Positions 37,832 to 46,867 of a stretch of DNA of 64,000 nucleotides are shown piece by piece. The translations under genes were made by a program, and so were the position numbers. The notes under the pieces are model-generated. The model saw only the letters and a program-made list of their open reading frames with translations. It did no database searches and was not told the DNA's origin. This stretch comes from Latilactobacillus curvatus JCM 1096 = DSM 20019 (GTDB lineage: Bacteria > Bacillota > Bacilli > Lactobacillales > Lactobacillaceae). Location of the stretch: positions 1,054,001-1,118,000 of the forward strand of contig NZ_CP026116.1 of the NCBI RefSeq assembly GCF_004101845.1. Reading direction: 5' to 3'. Each line of letters starts with the position of its first letter. Position 1 is the stretch's first letter.

Positions 37832-38536
37832 ATGAAAGAATTATCCGCCAGTGCACCACTCGAACATCGTTTCCATTTATCAGAACGTTTGAACATTATC
37901 CGCGCCGGCGTTTTAGGTGCAAATGATGGCATTATCTCTGTAGCTGGAATCGTAGTCGGTGTCGCGAGCGCCCACCAAAGTCAGTACACGATTTTTCTTG
38001 CTGGTATTTCTGGCATGCTTGCTGGCGCCTTTTCAATGGGTGGCGGTGAATACGTCTCGGTCAGCACGCAACGTGATACGCAGAAATCCATGATGCGGCT
38101 TCAAAAAGAAGCCATCCAAAACGAATACGCTGCTGAAGTGGCCAGTCTACAACGGACTTACGAATCAAAAGGCTTACCCACTCCACTTGCACATCAGGTA
38201 GCTTCAGCGTTCATGCAAAAAGACAGTCTTGACATCACACTCCGCGAAAAATACAATATTGAATTACACCATTACTTCAACCCGTGGCATGCCGCCTTTT
38301 CATCATTTTTCTCATTCATGTTAGGCTCATTGCTGCCAATCATCGCCATCCTAGCAATTCCATACCCTTACAAAGTCAGTGGAACTATTGGTTCAATTGT
38401 CCTTGCCCTTATCGCGACCGGTTACACGAGTGCAACGTTAGGCAAGGCAAACCGACTCAAAGGTGTTTTGCGCAACGTCTTAACCGGCGTCTTAACCATG
38501 GTCGTCACCTATTTAATTGGTGGTTCTATCGGCTAA
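37832..38536 (+). CDS. VIT family (CCC1-like) metal transporter
   Basis: A 234-residue membrane protein of the vacuolar iron transporter family, which exports Fe2+ or Mn2+. RLNIIRAGVLGANDGIISVAGIVVGVA and GMLAGAFSMGGGEYVSVSTQRD are the diagnostic N-terminal parts; a charged cytoplasmic region (about 85-145) follows, then three membrane segments. The start is the ATG with AGAGGAG nine bases upstream, not the open frame that begins 27 codons earlier. The metal is unknown. Confidence 0.92.
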   Translation: MKELSASAPLEHRFHLSERLNIIRAGVLGANDGIISVAGIVVGVASAHQSQYTIFLAGISGMLAGAFSMGGGEYVSVSTQRDTQKSMMRLQKEAIQNEYAAEVASLQRTYESKGLPTPLAHQVASAFMQKDSLDITLREKYNIELHHYFNPWHAAFSSFFSFMLGSLLPIIAILAIPYPYKVSGTIGSIVLALIATGYTSATLGKANRLKGVLRNVLTGVLTMVVTYLIGGSIG

Positions 38537-38544
38537 GCTTCACT

Positions 38545-38570
38545 TTTAACCTAAAATTTGCTATGCTATA
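38545..38570 (+). promoter_or_regulatory. Possible promoter of the SMR transporter gene
   Basis: TTTTAA is followed after 17 bases by TATAAC, just upstream of the hairpin at 38592. A start near 38577 would give a leader that runs straight into that hairpin. Confidence 0.4.
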
Positions 38571-38591
38571 ACTAATTTAATCGTCGCCACC

Positions 38592-38646
38592 GGGCAGTTA
38601 ATCACTTCATTAGGTCAAAGAAGAAGTGATTGGCTGTCCTTTTTTT
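38592..38646 (+). terminator. Strong terminator in the leader of the SMR gene
   Basis: A continuous 17-bp stem (G-U pairs included) starting GGGCAGTTAATCACTTC, loop of 14, then seven T. It ends the VIT transcript, but it also lies between a promoter-like pair and the SMR ribosome site. GCCAC just before it can pair with GTGGC just after the T run. Confidence 0.88.
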
Positions 38647-38676
38647 GTGGCCGATATTATTAGGAGGTTCTATTGT

Positions 38677-38997
38677 GTGGCATGGGTTGATTTATTGATT
38701 GCAGGATTGGCAGAAGTTTGGTGGGCAACGACTATGAAAATGAGTAGTGGGTTCACTAAGCTCAATTACACATTACTGACGATTGCTAGCATGCTCGTCA
38801 GCTTCGGTTTTCTAATTCGTGCGACGAAGGGATTACCATTGAGCATTGCTTATCCGGTTTGGACCGGAATTGGCGCAGTGGGAGCTATTTTAGTCGGCAT
38901 CATCTTATTCAATGAACACATTTCTTTATTAACCTGGCTATTCGTTATTTTATTAGTAATCGGAATTCTCGGCATTAAAATGACGAGTGGTCATTAA
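38677..38997 (+). CDS. Small multidrug resistance (SMR) family transporter
   Basis: A 106-residue protein with four membrane helices. The essential Glu is at residue 13 (IAGLAEVWWATTMKMS), and the motif SIAYPVWTGIGAVGAILVGIILFNE in helices 3-4 is typical of the family. The start is GTG at 38677, since AGGAGG lies nine bases before it and the length then matches the family. Members export quaternary ammonium compounds or guanidinium (SugE/Gdx branch); the WWATTMKMS context leans towards the SugE branch, but this is not certain. Confidence 0.9.
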   Translation: MAWVDLLIAGLAEVWWATTMKMSSGFTKLNYTLLTIASMLVSFGFLIRATKGLPLSIAYPVWTGIGAVGAILVGIILFNEHISLLTWLFVILLVIGILGIKMTSGH

Positions 38998-38999
38998 AA

Positions 39000-39033
39000 A
39001 ATAGGCTTACCCATTTTGGGTAAGCCTTATTTA
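39000..39033. terminator. Bidirectional terminator after the SMR gene
   Basis: AATAGGCTTACCC pairs with GGGTAAGCCTTATT (loop ATTTT) between converging genes; the arm overlaps the stop of the DUF1801 gene. Confidence 0.82.
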
Positions 39034-39371
39034 TTAACGTGTTCTAATTGCCAACTCGCGATAGTTTGAATCAACTCGATTGGTAATGCCGTTACATCTT
39101 TTTCGAATTGTAGTGTCCCTTTGCCGGTCTGACATGGTGCGACAGCTTTTGCAAAATGGGCCATCGGTTGATTAGTGGGATAAAACCCAATGTGCCGTTT
39201 ATTAATGCCAAAATAGCAAACTGCTTTAGGCTGATAATACCCAACCAAACCATAAGCCAGCTTCATCTCTGCGTCCGGTAACACTGCCCAAAGAATGGTG
39301 TGCATTGCCAGTGCGAGTGTTCGATCAGCATCAGTTGTAAGGCCTGCATTATATTGCTCAATAACTGTCAT
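39027..39371 (-). CDS. DUF1801 (YdhG-like) protein
   Basis: A 114-residue soluble protein of the DUF1801 superfamily, some members of which act as frataxin-like iron chaperones. The core LAYGLVGYYQPKAVCYFGINKRHIGFYP and the GKGTLQF strand are characteristic. It is a lone gene between the SMR transporter and the aldolase; no function can be assigned. Confidence 0.8.
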   Translation of the reverse strand: MTVIEQYNAGLTTDADRTLALAMHTILWAVLPDAEMKLAYGLVGYYQPKAVCYFGINKRHIGFYPTNQPMAHFAKAVAPCQTGKGTLQFEKDVTALPIELIQTIASWQLEHVNK

Positions 39372-39414
39372 CTTATCCCCACCTTTATTTTGCTCTCATT
39401 CTAGCATGAAACCA

Positions 39415-39441
39415 CAAAAAAAGCCCAACCGAAGTTGGACT
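39415..39441 (-). terminator. Terminator of fba
   Basis: AGTCCAAC, loop TTCG, GTTGGGCT, then seven T on the minus strand. Confidence 0.85.
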
Positions 39442-39456
39442 CTTGAAAAACAATAA

Positions 39457-40320
39457 TTATTTAACAGCTGGTGTACCGAACCATTCGATACGTGATTCAA
39501 CTGTGTCTTTGATTGCTTTTGTACCTGGTGCAAGAACTTTACGAGGATCGAAGCCTTTTTCAGCTTGATCTTTGTTTTCTGCATAGTATTCTTTAACAGC
39601 GTTTGACCATGCGATTTGTTGTTCTGTATTAACGTTAACTTTTGAGATACCCATTTCGATTGCTTTAAGGATTTGTTCCTTAGGAATACCTGAACCACCA
39701 TGTAATACAAGTGGTAAGTCAATAACGTCAGCTAATTCTTGTAAACGGTCAAAGCTTAAACCTTGCCAGTTTTCAGGGTATACACCATGAATATTACCAA
39801 TACCAACTGCTAAGTAGTCAGGACCAGCAGCTGCTAATTGTTTAGCTTCTTCAACGTCAGCTAATTCGCCAGCACCGATGATACCGTCTTCTTCGCCACC
39901 AATTGAACCAACTTCGGCTTCAACTGAGATGCCTTTAGCATGTGCTAAAGCAACGATTTCTTTTGTCTTTGCTAAGTTTTCTTCGAATGGTAAATCATGA
40001 CCATCGAACATAACTGAGTTGTAACCAACTTCGATACATTCTTTAGCAGCTTCGTAGTTACCGTGATCTAAATGCATGATAACAGGAACTGTGATGTTCA
40101 TTGACTTGATTGTTTGTTCAACCAAGTTCTTGCATAATTCGTAACCACCCATATATTTAGCAGCACCCATTGATGTTTGGATCAAGATTGGTGTGTTAGT
40201 TTCTTGAGCAGCACCTAAGATAGCACGTGTCCATTCAAGGTTGTTTGTGTTGAAAGCACCAACAGCGTAATGACCTTCACGAGCAGCTTTAAAGATTTCT
40301 GTACCATTAACTAATGACAT
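39457..40320 (-). CDS. fba: Fructose-bisphosphate aldolase, class II
   Basis: A zinc aldolase of glycolysis and gluconeogenesis, 287 residues. Zinc ligands and active-site parts are seen in order: IMHLDHGNYE, VEAEVGSIGGEEDG, AVGIGNIHGVYP and LVLHGGSGIP, then ISKVNVNTEQQ. Codon usage is strongly biased, with repeated use of a few codons, as expected for a highly expressed gene. GGAGG lies eight bases before the ATG. Confidence 0.97.
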   Translation of the reverse strand: MSLVNGTEIFKAAREGHYAVGAFNTNNLEWTRAILGAAQETNTPILIQTSMGAAKYMGGYELCKNLVEQTIKSMNITVPVIMHLDHGNYEAAKECIEVGYNSVMFDGHDLPFEENLAKTKEIVALAHAKGISVEAEVGSIGGEEDGIIGAGELADVEEAKQLAAAGPDYLAVGIGNIHGVYPENWQGLSFDRLQELADVIDLPLVLHGGSGIPKEQILKAIEMGISKVNVNTEQQIAWSNAVKEYYAENKDQAEKGFDPRKVLAPGTKAIKDTVESRIEWFGTPAVK

Positions 40321-40470
40321 GAAAAAGCCTCCAGATTAATTGCAACTTTTGCGTTGCGATTTTTGAATACGAATCTATTTTAACATATTTTCACCTAATA
40401 TAAATCATAAATCCGTAACTTTCTGAAAGTGAAAGCGTAATCATTCCGCTTGATTATTTTACACCAATTA

Positions 40471-40501
40471 AAAAGCACACTAGTTAATCTAGTGTGCTTT
40501 T
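40471..40501 (-). terminator. Terminator after tRNA-Arg
   Basis: A perfect 13-bp palindromic stem (AAAAGCACACTAG, loop TTAAT) ending in TTTT, 18 bases after the tRNA 3' end. Confidence 0.88.
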
Positions 40502-40519
40502 ACGACAATTGCTTCAAAG

Positions 40520-40593
40520 TGCGCCCGGCGAGAATCGAACTCGCAACCTATCGCTTAGGAGGCGATTGCTCTATCCAGTTGAGCCACGAGCGC
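40520..40593 (-). tRNA. tRNA-Arg (anticodon CCT)
   Basis: A 74-base cloverleaf on the minus strand. The acceptor arm is GCGCTCG with CGGGCGC, the D loop GCTCAACTGGATAGAGC, the anticodon stem ATCGC/GCGAT with loop CTCCTAA (anticodon CCT, reading AGG), and the T arm GCGAG-TTCGATT-CTCGC, with discriminator A. The CCA end is not encoded. A terminator follows. Confidence 0.97.
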
Positions 40594-40651
40594 CTATGAG
40601 TCATATTGTCGCATCTGTTGTTTTAATTGTAAAGTTGATTTTAATAAATCT

Positions 40652-41845
40652 TTATTCATCCGTTAAAACGGCGTTCATCGTTTCTTGACCTAAAAAGAAC
40701 ACGGCACCAGCCGCTAATAGTATCGCACCCGTAAAAAGTGTAAAAATCACGGCTACTGATACCCCCTGCTGAATTAGCGCACCAACTAAAAATGGCCCAA
40801 CCACACCGCCAATTCGCCCGATGCCAGCTGCTAAACCACTCCCACTTCCACGGACAAGTGCAGGATATTGTTCTGGGGTATAAGCATATAGCGCCCCCCA
40901 TGCACCAAGATTGAAAAAGGATAACAGCGCACCGGCCACGAGTAACATGGCAACTGAGTTTGCATTGCCAAACAATAATGCACTGAGTGCTGTTCCGATT
41001 AGAAAGCCACCTAAAACACGTTTCCGCCCCCATTTTTCAATCAACCATGCTGCTACAAAGTAGCCTGGTAATTGTGCCAAGGTCATAATCAGCACATATT
41101 CAAAACTTTTAACCAAGCTGAACCCTTTTAAGACCATCACACTGGGGAGCCATAAAAACATCCCATAGTATGAAAAGACCACTAAAAACCATACGAGCCA
41201 TAACATAATTGTTCTTTGGCGATACGCTGGTTCAAATAAAACACGCAATCGTTGCATGAATGGTACCTTACGGTTAATCGTCGTCGGTTCATGCTCTTGT
41301 TTAACATGTTTCCGTAACACAAGTGTGTAGATGGCGGGCAATGACGTGATCAATAAGACCACTCGCCAGCCCCAAACTGGAATGACAAAATAGGCGAGTA
41401 AACTGGCAACTAACCACCCGGCTGCCCAAAAACTTTCTAACAATACGACAGCCCGACCGCGCGATGCCGTTGGCGTATTCTCCGAGATTAATGTCGAGGC
41501 TACCGGTAGCTCGCCACCCAACCCAGCACCGACCAATAACCGGAGTACTAGAAATAGACTCAACGATGTACTAAAGGCAGATATCCCATTGCCAATCGAA
41601 AATACTAATAAGGAACAAAGTAAACTGTTTTTTCGACCAATTTTATCAGCTAAAATGCCGAAAATAACGGCGCCAAAAACCATTCCAATTGAACTGACAC
41701 TCCCAATTAATCCCATTTGTGCGCTACTGAGTTGCCACTCTTTGGCAAGCGCAGCAATCACAAACGATAGCATCCCCACATCCATTGCATCGAACAACCA
41801 TGCACCACCTGCAGCCCATAAAAGTGTCCTATGTTCTTTTGTCAT
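40652..41845 (-). CDS. niaP: MFS transporter, niacin uptake (NiaP-like)
   Basis: A 397-residue major facilitator protein with twelve membrane helices. The opening WAAGGAWLFDAMDVGMLSFVIA, with Asp residues in helix 1, and GILADKIGRKNSLL after helix 2 are like Bacillus NiaP, a nicotinate/nicotinamide importer. The gene lies 71 bases after a NiaR-type regulator and has a candidate operator in between, which strengthens the substrate call. Without that context it would be called a generic sugar or aromatic-acid porter. Confidence 0.82.
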   Translation of the reverse strand: MTKEHRTLLWAAGGAWLFDAMDVGMLSFVIAALAKEWQLSSAQMGLIGSVSSIGMVFGAVIFGILADKIGRKNSLLCSLLVFSIGNGISAFSTSLSLFLVLRLLVGAGLGGELPVASTLISENTPTASRGRAVVLLESFWAAGWLVASLLAYFVIPVWGWRVVLLITSLPAIYTLVLRKHVKQEHEPTTINRKVPFMQRLRVLFEPAYRQRTIMLWLVWFLVVFSYYGMFLWLPSVMVLKGFSLVKSFEYVLIMTLAQLPGYFVAAWLIEKWGRKRVLGGFLIGTALSALLFGNANSVAMLLVAGALLSFFNLGAWGALYAYTPEQYPALVRGSGSGLAAGIGRIGGVVGPFLVGALIQQGVSVAVIFTLFTGAILLAAGAVFFLGQETMNAVLTDE

Positions 41846-41892
41846 CCCGCATTACTCCCTTATGTTATGAATGGTCCTATCATACAAAAAGA

Positions 41893-41913
41893 GTTTACAG
41901 ATGTCAAGACACC
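41893..41913 (-). promoter_or_regulatory. Candidate NiaR operator upstream of niaP
   Basis: On the minus strand GGTGTCTTGACATCTGTAAA holds the dyad TGTC-TTGACA with a further TGTAAA half. It lies between the niaR stop and niaP. NiaR of Firmicutes binds TGTC/GACA-type dyads, as I recall; the assignment is inference. Confidence 0.5.
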
Positions 41914-41916
41914 TAA

Positions 41917-42441
41917 TTATGCATTATAATAAATATTTATCTGTTTAAGCGCTGCGACAATTTGCTTAAATCGTTGTTCTGACGCGCATTCAATCGTGTG
42001 TAAATGAATGCCGTCGGTTAATGTTGAAAGTAATTTCTGATGGGGCATTGTGGCCATTTTTTGCATAAAGCCTTTGACATCTGTCAAGGTGCCGATTCCC
42101 AGTTGACCGGTCAGTTCACCATACAATGGATGATCAACGGTCACGTCGATCACGCGCCCCCCATTTTCAACAATCGTTGTCAATTCGAGTTCAGTCTGCC
42201 CCTGATTATGCTGACAGGCAACTTGTGCCTGATATGGCATTGTTTGTTGCGTCTGCGTTTGGTCGTAATAACCGCTAACTGTCGCAATAATTTGGGCCCC
42301 TTGTGCGCGAAGTAAGGCGATATCCCCAACAATTGTCTGCCGGCTAACTTTATATTGTTGCGCTAATACTTTGGCACTGATGGGTTGCGCACTCTTTTGA
42401 ATTGCATTCAGAATTGCTGTACGTCGTTCTTGCGTTGTCAT
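41917..42441 (-). CDS. niaR: Niacin-responsive repressor NiaR
   Basis: A 174-residue regulator. An N-terminal winged helix (RRTAILNAIQKSAQPISAKVLAQQYKVSRQTIVGDIALLR) is followed by a 3H domain with conserved histidines (VDHPLYGEL, MPHQKLLSTLTDGIHLHTIE) that bind metal and niacin. This matches Bacillus NiaR (YrxA), which represses niacin uptake and NAD synthesis genes when niacin is present. It is transcribed in the same direction as, and just before, niaP. Confidence 0.9.
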   Translation of the reverse strand: MTTQERRTAILNAIQKSAQPISAKVLAQQYKVSRQTIVGDIALLRAQGAQIIATVSGYYDQTQTQQTMPYQAQVACQHNQGQTELELTTIVENGGRVIDVTVDHPLYGELTGQLGIGTLTDVKGFMQKMATMPHQKLLSTLTDGIHLHTIECASEQRFKQIVAALKQINIYYNA

Positions 42442-42510
42442 ATTGCCACCTCGTCTTGATTTCTTACGCTATATTCTAAGCGTTCTAAAGGCAAAAAGAA
42501 AGTGGAGGGT

Positions 42511-42874
42511 TGAAACGAACTCGTTTTTCCGGATAACCTAAAAATACATATTATGGCTTAAACCCGCCATAATATGTATTTTTTGTTAATCCTCAAAGCC
42601 AACCCGTTCGACTGCGCACTCTTGTTTTAAACGTGCTGCTTCGAACTGCCTTTTCCGGTTAACCTAAAAATACATACTATGGCTTAAACCCGCCATAATA
42701 TGTATTTTTCTGTTAATCCTCAAAGCCAACCCGTTCGACTACGCACTCTTGTTTTAAACGTGCTGCTTCGAACTGCCTTTTCCGGTTAACCTAAAAATAC
42801 ATACTATGGCTTAAACCCGCCATAATATGTATTTTTCTGTTAATCCTCAAAGCCAACCCGTTCGACTGCGCACT
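42511..42874 (-). repeat. Three tandem hairpin units after the GH1 gene
   Basis: Read on the minus strand, AGTGCG lies directly after the GH1 stop codon (TAG at 42875-42877) and again at 42742-42747 and 42615-42620, an exact 127-bp period. Each unit is AGTGCG, arm TCGAAC, GAGGATTAACA, an 18-bp hairpin (AAAAATACATATTATGGC with its partner), GGTTAACCGGAA, arm GTTCGA, GCACGTTTAAAA. The unit farthest from the gene has lost its closing end. In units 1 and 2 one hairpin pair is U-G in the sense RNA where unit 3 has U-A. No protein gene lies in 42442-42874. Confidence 0.9.
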
Positions 42875-44326
<1,452 letters not shown>

Positions 44327-44357
44327 TCATCCTACTTTCTCTCAAAGTCATTGCTTA

Positions 44358-44777
44358 TTATTCTGCTTGATATGCTTTTTCGATTTGTTTCAACATTTTC
44401 TTAAAGCCGCGTTTACGCATGAAACCCATGACAAAGGCCATCAACATATCATTGGTTTGTTGTAATTTACCATTTGCTTTGGCATTTGCGCGATAGATAA
44501 CTTCAATAGACTGCGGTCCATTCGCGAAAATATCGTAACTTGATTGATAGCTCCCCCGGGTAGAAGTCGTTTCGTAGTGATAACTCTGATCTTTAATCAG
44601 TTGCGTAATCTTCAATGTCGCCCGATTCTTGCCAAATTGCTTGTCGTACGAATAATTAGGCAACTGCGCTTCAGTTAGTTTATCCCCAGTTTGTTGCTTA
44701 ATATCAAACAACACTGATTCCAGAATCTTCTGATAAAAATAACTAGCTGGCATTTTTAAATTTAATTTAATTTCCAT
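44358..44777 (-). CDS. DUF3284 protein
   Basis: A 139-residue soluble protein matching the DUF3284 family (MEIKLNLKMPASYFYQKIL...), which is typically encoded inside cellobiose/beta-glucoside PTS operons; its role is unknown. The ATG at 44777 is chosen because the family starts there; a GAGTGG lies just upstream. It sits between the PTS IIA and GH1 genes. Confidence 0.78.
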   Translation of the reverse strand: MEIKLNLKMPASYFYQKILESVLFDIKQQTGDKLTEAQLPNYSYDKQFGKNRATLKITQLIKDQSYHYETTSTRGSYQSSYDIFANGPQSIEVIYRANAKANGKLQQTNDMLMAFVMGFMRKRGFKKMLKQIEKAYQAE

Positions 44778-44880
44778 CCCGTTCCCACTCTTCTCTTCAA
44801 TGTGCCATTTGTTGCTTTTAACTAAAAAGGGCTCGAACAAAAGTCATTTTGTCTTAGCCCTTTTGTTCATTAGCCAAACT

Positions 44881-45210
44881 TTAATCGACTGGTACACCGG
44901 CCATCTTCTTGTAAACGTCAACGACTTCGCCTGCTAAATCGCGGAAAGTAATTGCGTTCATCAAGTGATCTTGTGAGTGAACCGTCAATAATGTCACTTG
45001 CATGTGATCGCCACTTGCTTCTTTGGTTAACATATCTGTTTGTGAATTATGGGCTTCTGATAAAGCAGCATCCGCTTCTGCAAGTTTGGCAGCTGCTGTT
45101 TCGAAGTCACCTTTCTTAGCGGCCATGATTGCTTCCATTGAGCTACTCTTGGCGTTCCCACCGTTGATAATTAAGCCCATGATTGCTTCTAAGTTCTGTT
45201 CTTCTGCCAT
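44881..45210 (-). CDS. PTS lactose/cellobiose IIA component
   Basis: A 109-residue helical phosphocarrier. The phosphorylated histidine is in LLTVHSQDHLMNA (His about residue 78). It passes phosphate from HPr to a IIB protein of the same family; neither IIB nor IIC is encoded in this operon, though a IIC of the family is found at 51824-53116. AGGAGG lies eight bases before the ATG. It is the first structural gene after the cre-containing promoter. Confidence 0.93.
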   Translation of the reverse strand: MAEEQNLEAIMGLIINGGNAKSSSMEAIMAAKKGDFETAAAKLAEADAALSEAHNSQTDMLTKEASGDHMQVTLLTVHSQDHLMNAITFRDLAGEVVDVYKKMAGVPVD

Positions 45211-45229
45211 AGTATGGCACCTCCTATGA

Positions 45230-45307
45230 TCATCTCATCGTGAACCACTTTCGTAACCATTCATTAATTGGTCTAGATATTTCTTCGAGAATGACTAACC
45301 AATCCAT
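45230..45307 (-). CDS. Possible 25-residue leader peptide upstream of PTS IIA
   Basis: The frame encodes MDWLVILEEISRPINEWLRK followed by WFTMR, an amphipathic, Trp-rich peptide ending 19 bases before the IIA start codon. It lies within the likely 5' untranslated region, between promoter and IIA ribosome site. No clear Shine-Dalgarno precedes its ATG, so translation is uncertain. It could be a membrane-active small protein, an attenuator peptide, or chance. Confidence 0.35.
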   Translation of the reverse strand: MDWLVILEEISRPINEWLRKWFTMR

Positions 45308-45388
45308 TAAAAGGCTTTCAAAAATTAGTTCCTGATTGTGAGAGTTCGCCACTATCGCATTTTACGAAGCGAAAGAAAACCCTTACTT

Positions 45389-45418
45389 ATATTGTAATCG
45401 CTTCCTAAGATTTGTCAA
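45389..45418 (-). promoter_or_regulatory. Promoter with catabolite-response element, PTS/GH1 operon
   Basis: On the minus strand TTGACA (45413-45418) is followed after 18 bases by CAATAT. AGGAAGCGATTACA at 45393-45406 matches the cre consensus TGWAANCGNTNWCA in 12 of 14 positions and overlaps the spacer and -10, so CcpA binding should repress the operon when glucose is present. The 302-base gap 45211-45512 holds this, the leader ORF and the helicase terminator. Confidence 0.7.
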
Positions 45419-45455
45419 TTAATTACTGATAACCTTTTCACAAACGGACTAGTCC

Positions 45456-45490
45456 AAAAAAAAGAAACCTTAACAGGTTGTTAAGGTTTC
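45456..45490 (-). terminator. Terminator of the DEAD-box helicase gene
   Basis: GAAACCTTAACA pairs perfectly with TGTTAAGGTTTC and is followed by eight T on the minus strand. Confidence 0.9.
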
Positions 45491-45512
45491 TCGCTCAATC
45501 TGGATTAGACCA

Positions 45513-46850
45513 CTAGTCATTATTTTTCTTATGGTAGCCCTTATTCTTTTGATTTCGTTTACGGTTTTTCTTATGTTTTGGTTTTAATGGTGCAGCTGGC
45601 TGTTGGCGAACTGGTACTAATTTGGCTTTGCGCGCGCTTGTCGTCGGCGTAGCCTTTTGTACTTGTCCTTCTGTTGCTTCACCAGTAGTTGGTACAGCAG
45701 ATGTTGCTTTCGTTGCAGCAACTGGTGCTACTTTAGGCGTCACTGGTTTTTCGGCTTCCAAATGATCACCAACCAAATAACGGGTCACAAGATCATATTC
45801 AGGCGCCAATAACTTACGCAAATTCCGCCCATCGTGTTGATTGCCCAACGTCAAAACAGTCCCGGTGCGTCCCATCCGACCAGTCCGACCAGCACGATGA
45901 ATGTAAGTGATTTTTGCGTTTGGTACATCAAAATTAATCACATAAGGTAAGTCGGTGATATCCAAGCCACGGCCAGCCACGTCCGTTGCTAGTAAGAGTT
46001 GAATCTTACCTTCACGGAAATCTTTGAGCGCTTTTTGGCGTTCTGTTTGGCGACCTTGCCCTGAGAGTGCGGCATACGTTACTTTTTGATGTTTTAACGT
46101 TTGTGCAGCTTGTAAGAGTTGCGCGGATTGGTTAAAAATGACCAAACCTCTAAAATTCTTTTGATGTGCTAAATGGCGTAAGACGTTCACTTTTTGAGCG
46201 TTACCAGTTGGGATAAATGCATGCAACACTTCCCCACCCGTCTTATCAATCCCACGCACGTCGATTGTTTCGATTGGCACGCCGAACCATGTTTCCAACT
46301 CTAATAAGATATCGGTTGATGTCGCTGAAAAGAAGCCAAGTTGCACATCGGCAGGTGATTCTTGCACGATATGGCGGGTTTCTGAAAGCCCGCTATCCGT
46401 CAATAATTCGTCAGCTTCGTCCATAATAATCGCTTGGAGTGTATGGAATTTCACTTTCCGTTGTTCGCTCAATTCTAATAACCGACCAGTCGTTGCCACG
46501 ATAATCTCTGGTTTGGCCTTAAGCCGTTCGATTTGGCGTTTAACATTCGCCTTCCCCGTAATCGCTTGGACATTACAGTCGATTGCCTTGGCATAAGGTT
46601 GAATGACGTCCCGTGTTTGGATCACCAATTCCTGTGAAGGGGCCAAAATTAAGACTTGTAGCCCTTCGCCCGGCATAATTTTTTCTAATAACGGCAATGA
46701 AAACGCGAGGGTTTTCCCAGAACCCGTGGGTGCCAGTCCTAGAATTGATTGGTCTTTTTTCAGTGGTTGATAAACTGCCTCTTGGATGGGTGACATTTCT
46801 GTAAATCCTTGTTCATCCCATAGTGCTTGAAATAGTGGTGAAACGCTCAT
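45513..46850 (-). CDS. DEAD-box RNA helicase
   Basis: A 445-residue ATP-dependent RNA helicase for RNA unwinding or ribosome assembly. It has the Q motif region (FTEMSPIQEAVYQPL), motif I APTGSGKT (residues 40-47), DEAD (IIMDEADELL), SAT (FFSATS), and motif VI HRAGRTGRMGR. A low-complexity Ala/Thr/Pro linker leads to a very basic C-terminal tail (KPKHKKNRKRNQKNKGYHKK) likely to bind RNA. It resembles the short YfmL/CshC group rather than the dimerising CshA; the symbol is left open. Confidence 0.93.
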   Translation of the reverse strand: MSVSPLFQALWDEQGFTEMSPIQEAVYQPLKKDQSILGLAPTGSGKTLAFSLPLLEKIMPGEGLQVLILAPSQELVIQTRDVIQPYAKAIDCNVQAITGKANVKRQIERLKAKPEIIVATTGRLLELSEQRKVKFHTLQAIIMDEADELLTDSGLSETRHIVQESPADVQLGFFSATSTDILLELETWFGVPIETIDVRGIDKTGGEVLHAFIPTGNAQKVNVLRHLAHQKNFRGLVIFNQSAQLLQAAQTLKHQKVTYAALSGQGRQTERQKALKDFREGKIQLLLATDVAGRGLDITDLPYVINFDVPNAKITYIHRAGRTGRMGRTGTVLTLGNQHDGRNLRKLLAPEYDLVTRYLVGDHLEAEKPVTPKVAPVAATKATSAVPTTGEATEGQVQKATPTTSARKAKLVPVRQQPAAPLKPKHKKNRKRNQKNKGYHKKNND

Positions 46851-46867
46851 GTATTGCCTCCGTCATG

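Noticed and set aside
40521-40593. Possible integration site at the tRNA-Arg gene
   Set aside because: No integrase gene or duplicated tRNA end is visible on either side.
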